The translations under genes were made by a program, and so were the position numbers. Below, piece by piece: positions 37,369 to 46,299 of a stretch of DNA of 64,000 nt (position 1 is the stretch's first letter; every line of letters starts with the position of its first letter). This stretch comes from Hymenopus coronatus (lineage: Eukaryota > Arthropoda > Insecta > Mantodea > Hymenopodidae), in NCBI GenBank assembly GCA_030762935.1, contig CM060895.1, positions 41,778,001 through 41,842,000 of the forward strand, read 5' to 3'. The notes beneath the pieces were generated by a model. The model ran no database searches. It worked only from the letters and a program-made list of their open reading frames with translations, and was not told the origin of the DNA.

Positions 37369-40300
37369 CATATCACTTGTATGCACTTGTATGTAACGAA
37401 AAAAAAAATACAAAAAACGAAAAAACAAGTGTATGGAGCATGTAATGTTCCATATACATGACTTTCTCTATCTGTTCTGCAAAACAAACTATTCTTACAA
37501 GAGAATATTCTTTTATCTACATAATGTTAATTGAGATAAATATTAGCAGAAATTATCTTATTTCTTAGCTCCTTATAAGCAGAAGGGAAATAAGGGAACA
37601 CACTAAACCAAAGCGACACTCAAGTCTTTGTCATTGAAATTCTGTTCTTTTCCATGGCCAGGGCTACAGCAAAAGGAGTATGAAACGGAGAGGACTTTCC
37701 GTTTGAGAAAATTTTAGGTATTTTAAAATTGAAACCAATAACAGGAAATATCTCTGAAAAGGTTAGGTCTATCACAACACAGTATAGGACAAAAATTGTG
37801 TTAAATGTTTTAACGAGATCTAGTGCAATAATTTTTTTCTAGGGTGGCGCCGTGGTTGAGTGGTTAGGCCGCTTCCACCTATTGCTCCATCATTATCTTT
37901 CCAATCATCAATTTCGCTTACATTTTATATCATCCACTTCCTCATGTTCATGACTGGCAATGGGCCGACCCCTCGCATCAGGTCCTCCATTCCGTGGTTT
38001 CGTGTCATTGGATCCCCGACAGGCTTCTGACCCATAAGCATTGGCTTGTAAGTCCTTGGGGGGGGGGAGGGGTATCAGTTCTACAATTGCGGGGAGGGCA
38101 AGCCGATTACGATTTTTTTCTTACTGTCTCTTACCAGTTATGCAAAAGTCACTCAGAATGAAGAACTTCAGGGCTATTCCCGAGGTATACATTTTAATTG
38201 TCATATGGACATTTTTAATACGCCTCAGTTTAACCAAAATCGTTTGACCCGATATTTATAAATTCGAAAATTTCGAAAAATCTTCCATGTAAAGAGTAGT
38301 TTGGTGTGGGGGATTTTTCTAAAAATCTTCGTATTACATCCTTGAAAAATGCTGAACGTAAATACCAAGTTTGATGTTTAATGAAAAAACACAGCAAGTA
38401 AAGGCGAAGATCCATTTTTTCAGTCCCAGCAGTTGGGAGACTTTTTCAAATCTGATTCCACTTTCCAAATTTTGTGCTTGATATTCTTTTTCCTCTCTTA
38501 GAGCTAACACATTCTATTAGAAGCATCTGAAACTCACCAACTGCTAGGGAATGTTTTAATTAGTCTGAATGGTTCAGTTGGTTAGGCTCTGGCCTTCTGA
38601 TCCCAAAATCGCGGGTTCAAATCCACCCAGATTAATGGTTTTTTAGGTATGTTTATACGTGACAGCTCCATGTCAGTAGATTTACTGCACTGTAAAGGAA
38701 CTTCTAGTTGACGAAATTTCTGGCAGAAAGTCAGCGCTGATATGATCCTGGCAATTAACAGCATCTTTAACAAACAAAATAACTTAATTTCACGACATAT
38801 TTCTTCCGTACCTATGAATTTATAGCTTGTCAAGGTAATTAAAAATATTAGCATATTTTGGTCCGCGCAGCTCATGCCTTCAACTGCTTTCCCCCTTCCC
38901 GCTTTAGCAGGCCACGGTTCGGAAATGGTAGGAAAGGTGGGGATGGATGAAGAGTTTGCTATCACTGCTATATTATTGTTAAAATACGTGCGTGCATGGC
39001 TGAATGTAGGATGAGAACATGTGCCTGTTTTCGCAAGTAAATAACATTGTAAACAATAAATCTGTAATTGTAAATCTTCATAGCCTGTCCTCTAAGGGAC
39101 TTAGCAGAACAGAAGTTAAGGTCTCGACATTACTGAGTCCAGAGTCGACATTACTGTCATTAGTTCACAGTTTATATACTCTTGCAATAAATGGTATACT
39201 AGGGTTTTATCACTCGCTGCCGCTTGCAATGAATTCTCTCCAACCACCGTCAAAACTCTCGCGATGCGCATGCGTGTCTGATGACATATGGACATGCGTG
39301 AGAAGGGAGAATGACGGAATCGGCAGTAATTGCGCCCACAACGTTCTGCGCAACTTTTTTATTACCCTGACAGAGAATAGTCTTTTACTAATATCCGAAA
39401 AATAGGTTTATTTTTGCTTCTCAGTCAAATAGTTTACTCAAGTGCACATTTCTTCAAAATATGAATAAGGCACTTTACTCGCTTTAATCATGCATAATAC
39501 GATACTTTGATTTTATCCCCAAAAATGGCAATTTGGGCGAGGTTTGATCACATCACTTTATTAATGAAATAAAATATTTAAAAAATATAAGAAGCAACTT
39601 ATTCTAGTATTATCAATTACTAATTGGAATCTGGTCTCTAAGCAGAGTGAGACTCGATCACTTTCACTGTCTCCTGGACATGCTTACAAAGCAAGTGACC
39701 TTTCGGAAATACAGTACACTCTCGATTATCCGGAGTAATATGGGGGAGAAGAAGCAAGAATAATCCAAAAACACGAATAATCGAGAAATGCGTAATTTAA
39801 TGCTTTTAAGGTTCAACATACATATGTAAATAGGAAATTACGTTTAAAAGCTTTTTTTCAAAATGTATTCTTTGTTCAAAAGTTTATTCTACTTCTGTCC
39901 ATAGGTATTGTTTTTCTTTAGAAAATAGCAATAAAGGACTCGCCATGTGACAATAAGTGCCATTTCCATTGTTAAACAATCACCGTGTGACAACAGAATA
40001 CCGTGTCCATTGTTATCGGCCTGGCTGATCCGTGTAAATTAAAAACAAATTCAGTTTTTTCTTATGTTAATCAGCGTGTAAGTGTCTACGAAGCAAGTTA
40101 AAAGAAAATTGTAATAGAGATGGCGGAGAAAAGAAAAAACATGTGCTGACATTAAAACAATTTGGGGGGGGGGGTGCTCGGACAATTCCCAAACCAAATA
40201 ATCCGCACACAAATGAGTATACTGTAGAGGCTATGGTTTTATTGGTTTAATCTTTTGTTAAACAGGATGCATTACTATCTGGATATTTATTAAAATCACT

Positions 40301-42246
40301 GCATATATCACAATTATTTCCCAGGATATTGATACTTTAGAGGCGGAAGTTATGGAAGTAATTAACCTGATAGAAGTGTACCAATTTAAGTTACATTTTG
40401 TAGTAACAACTGGAGGTAAAATAATAATCTCTAATAAAGACAGTTAACATTCTTACCTTTCTTCAAATGTGGCTTCATAGCTTCACTCAATTGCTTCAAA
40501 CAGTGATCAAGGCTTACTCTGTCGTGGACGCCACATTTATCTATTTGTTCCCCTGCAAAAAATCAGTTATAATTATTCCTACCCTCTCAGGATATCGAAA
40601 ATTATTTAATGATGCTTTAGAACAAATGTAAATGAACGCGGGTCCCACTAGGAAAGAGGGGAATAAAGGAGTACTGTGACGTAAGCAGCCACCCTCTAAC
40701 GGAGCAGTGACGTAATGCAATTCTTAGTCTCGAAAACATAGCCATTGCTATTAAAATGCAAGGTATGTTTTAATTGCCAAAACATCAAGTGCGTTATTCA
40801 GTTTTTGACACAATAAAGGTATAAATTCAAATATCCTATACATCTTATCAAATTGAAGAATAATCATGTCACCTTATAAACTTGCTAAAAATGAACAAAA
40901 ATACTAAACAATTGTAGGTTTTATAGTAAATAAGTATTACCTTGCTCCAATTCTCGTTTTATATAAAATTGGATTCAAAGGTAATTTGTATATCCCATGC
41001 ATTTGTTAACCATTTTTCGGAAAATATAAATTAAATAATGCATTCATTTAAGTAATGGCGTCAGTGTTATTAAAGTGACACTAGCTATACTAAAAATAAT
41101 TATTTATGGTGCGTTAATCAATGTATTTTATATACAAATGTGTGATAAGGATCATTTATTATATATTGTATGCCATTATATATTTATTTATAGAATAATT
41201 TATTTTCAGTTTTGTTTTATATAGCTGTAGCTTTATTAACACCTATTTGTAGTGCTAACAATTTTAATTATGCATTTTATATATCGTTTTATGACTTAGA
41301 ATGCTTTCTTAGTGGCACCCTACAGTTTAAAATGTGGTGATAATTATTCTGTGTATATCTGTGTAATGTACGTACTAACATGCATACATAAAGAGGATTT
41401 CACATTGTGTGGAATAAATAATTATTCATCTGTACGCATGTTATAGAAAAAGTAAATAGGATTATGACCTTTCTTTATAGCTATTAAAAAACCAAGGTAG
41501 TAATTATAATTAATTACCTATATTTCTTCTTCTTCTTCTTCTAAAATAAGGGGATAATCTCTCATATTTTCCTGGGTAAATATGTAACCCATATGATAAA
41601 ATTCCTATAAATATTTTCCCAACATTTGATAATAATACCATCCCCACAATAATCGCTTGGATTCGTCAATTCCCCTTCCCTTCCCTTTTAACGATGGATG
41701 AATTATTGCTATGTATTATTTTAGAGATATATTATTAAAATAATCTATAAAAAGTAAATGTTTCTTGGATAATTATTATTTATTAAAATAATCCTGTAGA
41801 CTCCCCCTAGTTTCTAAGCAATGTCACTTAATGTTCAGTTATAACAAGCAAGTTTTTGGTAGATTTTCAAATATATATCCAAAATGTTCAGGTTAATAAA
41901 TTAATTCTCATATTTGTAAGGCTATAACAATTGCAAAAATCTATGTGATCCATTCGCACAACCTTCTCTAACTGTTCCACAAACAAATCATTCTTACAAA
42001 AGATTAATCTTTTATCTACATCATGCTAATCGAAATAAATATTAGCAGAAATGGTCTTATTACTTGCTTCCTTGTAAGTAGAAGGGAAATAAGGGAATAC
42101 ACTAGGCTAAAACGATCGTCAAATCTTTTAAAAAGCTGGCGTCTCTTTGCAAGAGCAGGAAAACAACGAAAGAAACCTGCCGTTTGAAAAAAGTATAACT
42201 TATAATCGAAACAAATAACAAAGATTGTCTTGGCAACGGTCAACCG

Positions 42247-42305
<59 letters not shown>

Positions 42306-42737
42306 CTTTAAGCTTGGTATTTAACCGACTTTGCGTTTTTGAAATATGCTTTACACACACACACATACACAGACGCGCGCGCGCGGACCTTTTACTTTTT
42401 CTAAAACTCCCCTTTTTGGATTTAGGGAACCCTAAAATATGTATTCCCGGTGAAATCTCGGTATCGAATTTTTGGGTGGAATACAAATAGGTACCTTCTC
42501 TAGCTACGTACATTATATGAACATACGTGCTGGAGAAAGAAGAAAGGCACAGTGGCTTCATCGCAGAAATAAGTACTACTAGAAACAGAATTGTTATCCG
42601 AGAATAAGTGAAATTGGAGAAAAAGAATAACGGAACATTAACTTACGAAAAAACCTTGGTGTGCTCTTAGGTGCAGTGGAGACGAAAGCTAGAGTTAGCA
42701 ATATCGTTGATACGCACGATTTCGAAAACGAGTCCAT
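26035..42737 (-). CDS. takeout/JHBP-domain secreted protein, six coding exons, complete
   Basis: Coding exons in order of transcription: 42737-42647, 40552-40457, 35574-35412, 31737-31604, 30829-30683 and 26195-26035. All introns are GT-AG, the phases agree at every junction, and the product is 263 aa ending in TAA. Seen: a hydrophobic N-terminal signal peptide (residues about 8-22), two N-terminal cysteines (C37, C48) as in the family disulfide, then KPHLKKGIREW, the P-x-DP-x-RI-x-SL stretch (exon 3), GLSNYEV, GDYEINGTLLYVPVKGSGPF (exon 4), and NLFDGDTFLG-DTMNMFLNEN across the exon 5/6 join. These are hallmark positions of the JHBP/takeout superfamily (about 240-260 aa), whose members are secreted carriers of small hydrophobic ligands linked to feeding, circadian output and chemosensation. 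The specific ligand cannot be read here. The gene spans 16.7 kb because its introns are filled with transposons. It is divergent from Serinc. The paralogue identity (takeout versus another family member) is unresolved. Confidence 0.93.
27359..28593 (+). mobile_element. mariner-family transposon, inactive, in takeout intron 5
   Basis: After a TA dinucleotide the left end reads CGAGGGATGATCAGAAACTA. The right end (inverted) reads AGGGATGATCAGAAAATAAG, giving TIRs of about 28 bp with few differences. The transposase frame on the plus strand is broken. Recognisable pieces are MSRQHVAQWCRKF, GDETWINHYTPSSKRSSMEW (first catalytic Asp region), VMATARVLRHRG, LHDNTHPPTAQKQF (second Asp) and YHPYSPDLTPSDFHFFP (third Asp region). 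Multiple frameshifts and stops separate them. The 1.23-kb length fits mariner. It lies opposite in orientation to the host gene. Confidence 0.93.
28594..29584. other. takeout intron 5, unannotated part
   Basis: A poly(T) tract lies near 28687-28700. Small open frames without motifs. Nothing further was recognised. Confidence 0.4.
29585..29815 (+). mobile_element. SINE family S3 in takeout intron 5
   Basis: Head CCGCGCCGTGTCTGAGTGG with A-box, B-box GGGTTCGATCCCAAG at about 29640, then the body GGGATTTCTGATGGACAAAG, CATTCCACCGGTGCTCCATC and CCGTTAAGCACC. It is not a tRNA gene: the 3' half runs into the SINE body, as in the other copies. Confidence 0.85.
30222..30430 (-). mobile_element. SINE family S1 in takeout intron 5
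   Basis: It contains, on the plus strand, CTTGAGGTTCTTTTACATGC, CGTAAATCTACGACATGGGA and GAAGCCATGCTAAAGATTTT, the complement of the S1 body. The head is degraded near 30375-30430. Confidence 0.75.
30683..30829 (-). CDS. takeout-like exon 5
   Basis: Acceptor TTTTACAG and donor GTAAGTGA. It encodes residues 162-210: DVKAEVQNNLKR, FAVDGVQTEFDVGDMKLKLN and NLFDGDTFL. It ends with the first base of the Gly codon shared with exon 6. The NLF-x-GD-x-x-LG motif spans this junction, which confirms the join. Confidence 0.93.
31240..31480 (+). repeat. family R repeat, copy E (short, diverged)
   Basis: Order GGGAATATCTAAAAATTG, ATTTTAATCAAAATAG, TTGTTTGGGATGGGGGAAT, AAAATCTTCATGTTGCAT, TTTTTAGAAATGTTTTT, matching the middle of family R. 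It lies in takeout intron 4, immediately upstream on the plus strand of exon 4. Confidence 0.6.
31604..31737 (-). CDS. takeout-like exon 4
   Basis: Acceptor TATTGCAG and donor GTAAGAG. It encodes residues 118-161, including RYPEIKVTGDYEINGTLLY and VPVKGSGPF, which correspond to the family's Y-x-I-x-G-x-x-x-x-x-P-x-x-G-x-G region. It contributes one base of the next codon. It is too short and fragmentary to stand out as an open frame and was found by splice-phase extension. Confidence 0.92.
31988..32023. repeat. (TAT)n microsatellite
   Basis: Trinucleotide run of about 11-12 units in takeout intron 3. A (CCA)n patch lies just upstream, near 31941-31960. Confidence 0.95.
32732..33965 (+). mobile_element. 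LTR retrotransposon fragment: 5' LTR, primer site and partial gag
   Basis: A candidate LTR begins TGTTAACATCC (32732) or TGTTACTGG (32755) and ends TTTGTTACA (33209). It carries a TATA-like GCATAAAAAGG and a polyadenylation-like GAAATAAAGAGC. It is followed one base later by a tRNA primer-binding-like TGGTGTCAGGAGCGGG (33211-33226), then an internal region rich in GMD-E-M and coiled-coil residues (NLKKEI, RVNALERVV, RLNALEGRVD), typical of a Gag N-terminus of Gypsy-type elements. Stops interrupt it, and a SINE lies within. No pol remains. Confidence 0.65.
33398..33640 (+). mobile_element. tRNA-derived SINE inside the gag fragment (family S6)
   Basis: Head TAGCGTGGTGGTAGCGTGTC with A-box, B-box GCGAGTTCGATTCTCGC, body ATTTCCTTTCGGGGTATCCC, ATGTCGAGTAACTTTAAGC, and an A-rich tail ACAAAAAACAAAAC. 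The gag-like text continues on both sides, so the SINE inserted after the retrotransposon. Confidence 0.75.
34516..34727 (-). mobile_element. SINE family S1, internally deleted, in takeout intron 3
   Basis: Plus-strand text TTATTTATGGACGCTCTTTA, AGCGTCCCATTCTAAATTGG, CTTGAGGTTCTTTTACACCC and CCGGGTTTGAACCCGCG is the complement of S1. About 70 bp of the body between the TTTTAC and ACCC portions is missing compared with 24539-24823. Confidence 0.85.
35412..35574 (-). CDS. takeout-like exon 3
   Basis: Acceptor CTTGTTAG and donor GTAATT. It encodes residues 63-117, beginning GIREWQVPPMDPMRIESLTI and ending with MDGLSNYEVMRAR. The G-I-x-x-x-x-x-P-x-x-DP-x-x-I pattern and the GLSNY motif are characteristic of the family. 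Confidence 0.93.
35665..35720. repeat. (AAT)n microsatellite
   Basis: About 18 trinucleotide units in takeout intron 2, split from a matching AAT tract at 36021-36045 by a SINE. Confidence 0.95.
35721..36020 (+). mobile_element. SINE family S4 inserted in an AAT microsatellite
   Basis: It opens GTCATCTCCTTAGCGCGGTG, then GGTGCACTCAGCCTCGTGAG, AATTGAGGAGCTACTTGATG, and ends GTGAGCTGTCGTGCCATGG. AAT repeats flank both sides, so any target duplication is hidden in them. The other copy at 18357-18720 confirms both ends. Confidence 0.85.
36128..36960 (+). repeat. family R dispersed repeat, copy F (best pair of inverted ends)
   Basis: It begins near CTAAAGTAAAAAATCTGATG. ACTTTCTCTACA at 36173-36184 is matched by its exact complement TGTAGAGAAAGT at 36944-36955. 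All family landmarks lie between, including an A-rich run at about 36446-36463. It lies in takeout intron 2. Confidence 0.88.
37305..37368. repeat. compound (TATG)n (TA)n (TG)n microsatellite
   Basis: Three adjoining simple-repeat blocks between copies F and G of family R. Confidence 0.95.
37436..38395 (+). repeat. family R dispersed repeat, copy G (interrupted by a SINE, 3' truncated)
   Basis: It starts near ATGTTCCATATACATGACTT and contains TTAATTGAGATAAATATTAG, CAGAATGAAGAACTTCAG and AAAGAGTAGTTTGGTGTGGG. It ends after GTTTAATGAAAAAACACAG. A 271-bp insertion lies at 37841-38111. Confidence 0.85.
37831..38121 (+). mobile_element. SINE (family S2) with 10-bp target duplication inside family R
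   Basis: The insert at 37841-38111 is flanked by identical ATTTTTTTCT (37831-37840 and 38112-38121). It opens with a tRNA-like head GGCGCCGTGGTTGAGTGGTT, and the body ends GATCCCCGACAGGCTTCTGA, CCCATAAGCATTGGCTTGTA and GGGGAGGGCAAGCCGATTAC. The same body end occurs at 53092-53236 and, in part, at 50135-50200. Confidence 0.88.
38562..38720 (+). mobile_element. tRNA-derived SINE (family S7) in takeout intron 2
   Basis: Head GTCTGAATGGTTCAGTTGGT with A-box and GCGGGTTCAAATCCACC as B-box. The acceptor-stem halves do not pair, and the sequence continues into a body (TGACAGCTCCATGTCAGTAG, GCACTGTAAAGGAAC), so it is not a functional tRNA gene. Confidence 0.65.
39710..40226. mobile_element. pogo-type MITE (513 bp) with TA target duplication, takeout intron 2
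   Basis: The element 39712-40224 starts CAGTACACTCTCGATTATCC and ends (inverted) CAGTATACTCATTTGTGTGC. It is flanked by TA on both sides. Both termini contain a CGGATTAT-like inner motif (TTATCCGG left, ATAATCCGC right), as in pogo/Tigger relatives. There is no transposase ORF, only a G-run at about 40165-40175. Confidence 0.85.
40457..40552 (-). CDS. takeout-like exon 2: N-terminal cysteine pair
   Basis: Acceptor TTTTGCAG and donor GTAAGA. It encodes EQIDKCGVHDRVSLDHCLKQ and then LSEAMKPHLKK (residues 32-62). The two cysteines, ten residues apart and followed by LKQ, match the conserved N-terminal disulfide of JHBP-domain proteins. Confidence 0.92.
40553..41924. other. takeout intron 1, AT-rich part
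   Basis: Long AT-rich stretch with a CTT run near 41526-41540. No gene or repeat family was recognised. Confidence 0.45.
41925..42545 (+). repeat. family R dispersed repeat, copy H (with CA expansions), takeout intron 1
   Basis: Landmarks CTATGTGATCCATTCGCACA, GCTAATCGAAATAAATATTA, AGTAGAAGGGAAATAAGGGA, CGGTATCGAATTTTTGGGTG and the end CTGGAGAAAGAAGAAAGG. Its middle is replaced by (CA)n at 42249-42303. An open frame of 181 codons on the minus strand is made of this repeat and is not a gene. Confidence 0.85.
42245..42304. repeat. (CG)n(CA)n microsatellite in family R copy H
   Basis: A CG run followed by a CA run of about 56 bases. A second CA/CG tract lies at about 42355-42385, at the normal CA-rich position of family R. 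Confidence 0.95.
42647..42737 (-). CDS. takeout-like exon 1: start codon and signal peptide
   Basis: ATG at 42737-42735, followed by MDSFSKSCVSTILLTLAFVS, a typical short n-region plus hydrophobic core. The likely signal-peptidase site is after residue 22 (STA). The exon ends with one base of a split Arg codon and the donor GTAAGT. It is the first ATG of the frame, directly before the signal peptide. No TATA box was recognised upstream. Confidence 0.88.
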
Positions 42738-43609
42738 TTTTTGCCAGATCAGCTACCTTCTAACACATTCACACAAATGGGAGACTCAAGGAAGTCCTTC
42801 GGTTTAAATCGTTTTAAATGAAATTGTTTTGGATACTTCAAGCTAGCTGCGTTGCTATTGCATCATTGCTAAAGACAATAATATCCATGTTTCAAAGTTG
42901 TGAAACTTTAAATGGGCTGTGTCTTTCTCGAAACTGTACACATTTCCTTGAAATTCCGTATGATATTGCTTAATGTACAAACAGGTAACAAGGCGGTCGG
43001 AACTGCAGCATAAATAATCGTAAATAAGTGTGAGCAAATCTGTAACCAAGCTGTCAGAAACTCTAAGGTGCGACCACTGATGTTATAATAGAAATTATAC
43101 CGCACATATTCACAAACACCAGCCTGAACTTCAAATGTTTACCTTTAATTTCGTCCTTTGTAATGTTACAAATCACAGAAATCGTGTACTTGTTATGGAA
43201 CAAAAATTCACAACTTAAAACAAAGAAAACAAAAAATACCCGCGTTAGGAATGAAGACTCTATTTTTCTCAAACACATATTATTTATTTCTCAACATTTC
43301 CTTTTAGGTATTATCTTCTCCCAAAGTTCCTGCTTTAACCCTCCAAAAATAGGAATTGCTAACCCCTGCAAAATACGACTATGTCTCGACAATGACCTCC
43401 CCATTAATGATCTTCCCGCGAGGCATTTCTTCGTGTTTTGGCAATCGGAGGAAGCCAGGTTGGGGGAATGAGGGGTGCGGGAGCAATTCATAACGAAATG
43501 TATATAGTTTTGTAGCGACAACTCTGAAGTGCTGCTGCGTTGTTGTGATAGGTCAGCAGTTTCTTCTTCTTCTTCTCTAAATGGGGTCATGTCTCCTTTG
43601 TCTTCTTCT

Positions 43610-44200
43610 TGTCGAGTCGGGCCAACAACTTACTATAGTAGGTGCAGTAATCGTTTTTCTCTTTTCTAAGAAGTCAAGAGTATGACACCCTTCGCATCCC
43701 AAAAATATCGTCGCCATCGCTTTTCCGAGTGATACCTTCTTTGAATAGATTCATCGGATGCAACCACTGTTCTGATTGTTGCTTGTTTTCCGGAGAATAA
43801 TAATGAATCAGGTCTCATCACGGTGACACTCCACGCAAAATGTCTTGGATTTCACTTAAATTGCTCCAAAAATCTGAAGTTGAAAGCCACGACGCCCATC
43901 GGGACCAACAACTTTTTCGTCTCAAACTTACAATGCAAAATATGAATTGCCGTTCCCATTGAAACTGCTATGGCCTCTGCCATTTCGCGAATTTTCGTTG
44001 GACGATCAGAGAGATTCATGTCGTGGCCATTTTCGATTTCCTCAGTAACCACATCTGCCAAGCATCTTGGGAGCTCCTTGTCAAAAAGGATGTTCGGCTA
44101 CGTTTAAAGCGCTGAACCAATATCTAACAGTTAACGAAAAGTCCCCATAAACAGCATCGAATTTCGCTTTTATCTCCTGCTAAATTTTTTCCGTCCTGGA
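43610..44200 (-). pseudogene. mariner transposase remnant, different subtype from 27361-28593
   Basis: The minus strand, across frameshifts, reads FDAVYGDFSLTVRYWFSALN, then TKIREMAEAIAVSMGTAIHI, KKLLVPMGV, KQQSEQWLH, YFWDAKGVILL and DFLEKRKTI. This order matches mariner transposases: helix-turn-helix region, then K-Q-Q-S-x-Q-W, then F-W-D-x-x-G-V. Stops and frameshifts are frequent. TIRs were not identified. A poly(A) tract lies at about 44199-44220. Confidence 0.8.
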
Positions 44201-44434
44201 AAAAAAAAAAAAAAAAAAAAATCCACATCATTGAACGACCCTGCACGTTTGCCATTTTAGTGAAAACACGTTAAACGACTAACTGAAATGCCTGCCAAAT
44301 TCATACTAACCAAATTTGTTTTAGTACCGTTTAACAAATGATAATACAGAATGGTAACACCTACTTGCCTTAAAACACCATCTATTTATAATCATGGGTA
44401 CTTATTGAACCGCCCTCATAAATAAACGGTATCT

Positions 44435-45412
44435 CTAAAACTAAAAATTTGATGTGTTCCATTCACAAGGCTTTCTCTTTGTCTCTGTAACAAATTATTA
44501 TTAAACAGATTATTCTTCTATCTACGCCATGCTAATCGAGATAAACATTAGCAGAAATTATTTTTATTACTTGCTACTTTGCAAGTAGGAGGGAAATAAG
44601 GTGATACGCCAGGCTAAAAAGATAGTCAAATCTTTTAAAAGCTGGTTACTATCTGGTTGAAATCCGTTTCCTTGCATGGCCAGGAGATTACAAATTCCCA
44701 CATGAGATAAGTTTAAATATTTTAAAAAAGAAATTAATATAAAGAACTTATAAATAATACGGATATTCAATCTAATAAGAAAGTTATAATAATAGATGAT
44801 CTTAATCAAACCACTTGAAACGAATAACAAGGAATACATGGAAATGGTCAACTTCATGAAAATAATGTATATGACATAAATTGTTTGTTTTAACGAGATC
44901 TACACTTTTTATGCAGAAAGGTTTTTGTCTATCTCTTACGATTTGCCAGCTATCCAAAATTTAGCAAAATTCATCCAGAATAAAGAGGCTTTCAGAGGCT
45001 ATTACCAGAATATTCAAGATATACGTTTGATTTTTCATGTAACTATCCTTAATATACTGCATTTTAATTAAAATTGTTAAAGCCATTTTTGAGAAAATAC
45101 AATTTTTCCAAATGTTTCCACATAAAGGGCAGTTTAGGTTGGGGGGGTCCTCAAAACCTTCGTGTCGCATTCTTGGAAGATACGTACTAAACATAAATAC
45201 TAAGTTTGGTATTTTACAGACTTTTCGTTTTTCAGTTATCGTGTTCACAGACACCCTCCTGACACACGCGTACCTTTTTCTAAAATGTCTTTTATACAGG
45301 GGACCCTAAAACGTGTATTTCCGGTGAAATCTTGGTATCAAGCTTTTTGATGGAGTGCAATACCTTCTCCATACCTATGCACCATGTACTATGTAGAGAA
45401 AGTAAAAACCAT
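44435..45412 (+). repeat. family R dispersed repeat, copy I (near complete)
   Basis: It runs from CTAAAAATTTGATGTGTTCC through GCTAATCGAGATAAACATTA, CAGAATAAAGAGGC, TTTTTGAGAAAATACA and AAAGGGCAGTTTAGG to ATGTAGAGAAAGTAAAAACC. It includes an inserted AT-rich segment near 44715-44815 relative to other copies. Confidence 0.88.
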
Positions 45413-46299
45413 ACATCCGAATAGGAGTGATAATCAAGGCTCGAAATTCGGACCGGGTCAGCTGGGGCTATAGGTATAACGTAAAGAAAACTAACACAGG
45501 TGTATATTCAGTGACAGTACCTCGGTGGTGGTGGTAGGTACTTGTTGACATTGATTACTGATCACTTAGGGTTCCAATTTCCGAACCTTAGTGATAAGTT
45601 ATTGCCTAATAACTAATGGCTTAGAGTTATCAGTCCTGGTTGTGCTCTTGCTTTTCGGAGCATATAAATGATTTCTCTTTATCAGTCAAGGATGCAGTTA
45701 ATTCGACTTAGACATATGGCACACATGTATTGATGAGTGTGATTAGCTCAATAATTGTGTTTACAACTCTCTAATATCTGAATAGAGACCAATTTGAGGA
45801 CACAAATTAAAATCTGCGTTATTAGCTTATTGTTAGTTTGGAGGGAGTTTAATCACACCTAATTTGGAATGTCATTTTAATGGCTGACCTTGGAGATTAG
45901 CTATCACAAAGAAGTTTCCATTGCAAAAGCGCATTACGAAGAACACTATGTCGATTTTAGACCACATTTCCTTGCAACCTTTCCATAGACGAATAGAGCG
46001 TGGTCTCCTACTTCCAAATGCTTTTTAGAAGACCAAACGCACAAAAAGCCATTGGGCGCACCATTAAGGGACTTGACAAGAATTTCCTGAAGGGCACTGG
46101 ATGTATTCCAGTTTTCTGCTCAATTTCCTACATGAACCGCCTTTAGAAGCAGAGGTGTGGCTTGAAGCTTTATCCTGATGGATTCAGATTCTGTTCACTT
46201 CTCTACCGTGCGGTGTTATCGTTTGTACCACATTTGGGACGCCTTATGCGGGGAGCTCAGACGTTGGGTGCCCGATTGAAGACGTTGGCAAGACTCACT
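45413..46299. other. intergenic stretch, no recognised feature
   Basis: No gene was recognised. It lies between family R copy I and a possible LTR. Confidence 0.4.

Noticed and set aside
38565..38640. Possible tRNA gene with GGTTCAAATCC B-box
   Set aside because: The acceptor-stem halves do not pair, and it is followed by a SINE-like body.
42016..42561. 181-codon minus-strand open frame
   Set aside because: It coincides with family R copy H, with (CA)n giving a Cys-Val run. No protein family, no splice context, and other copies break the frame.
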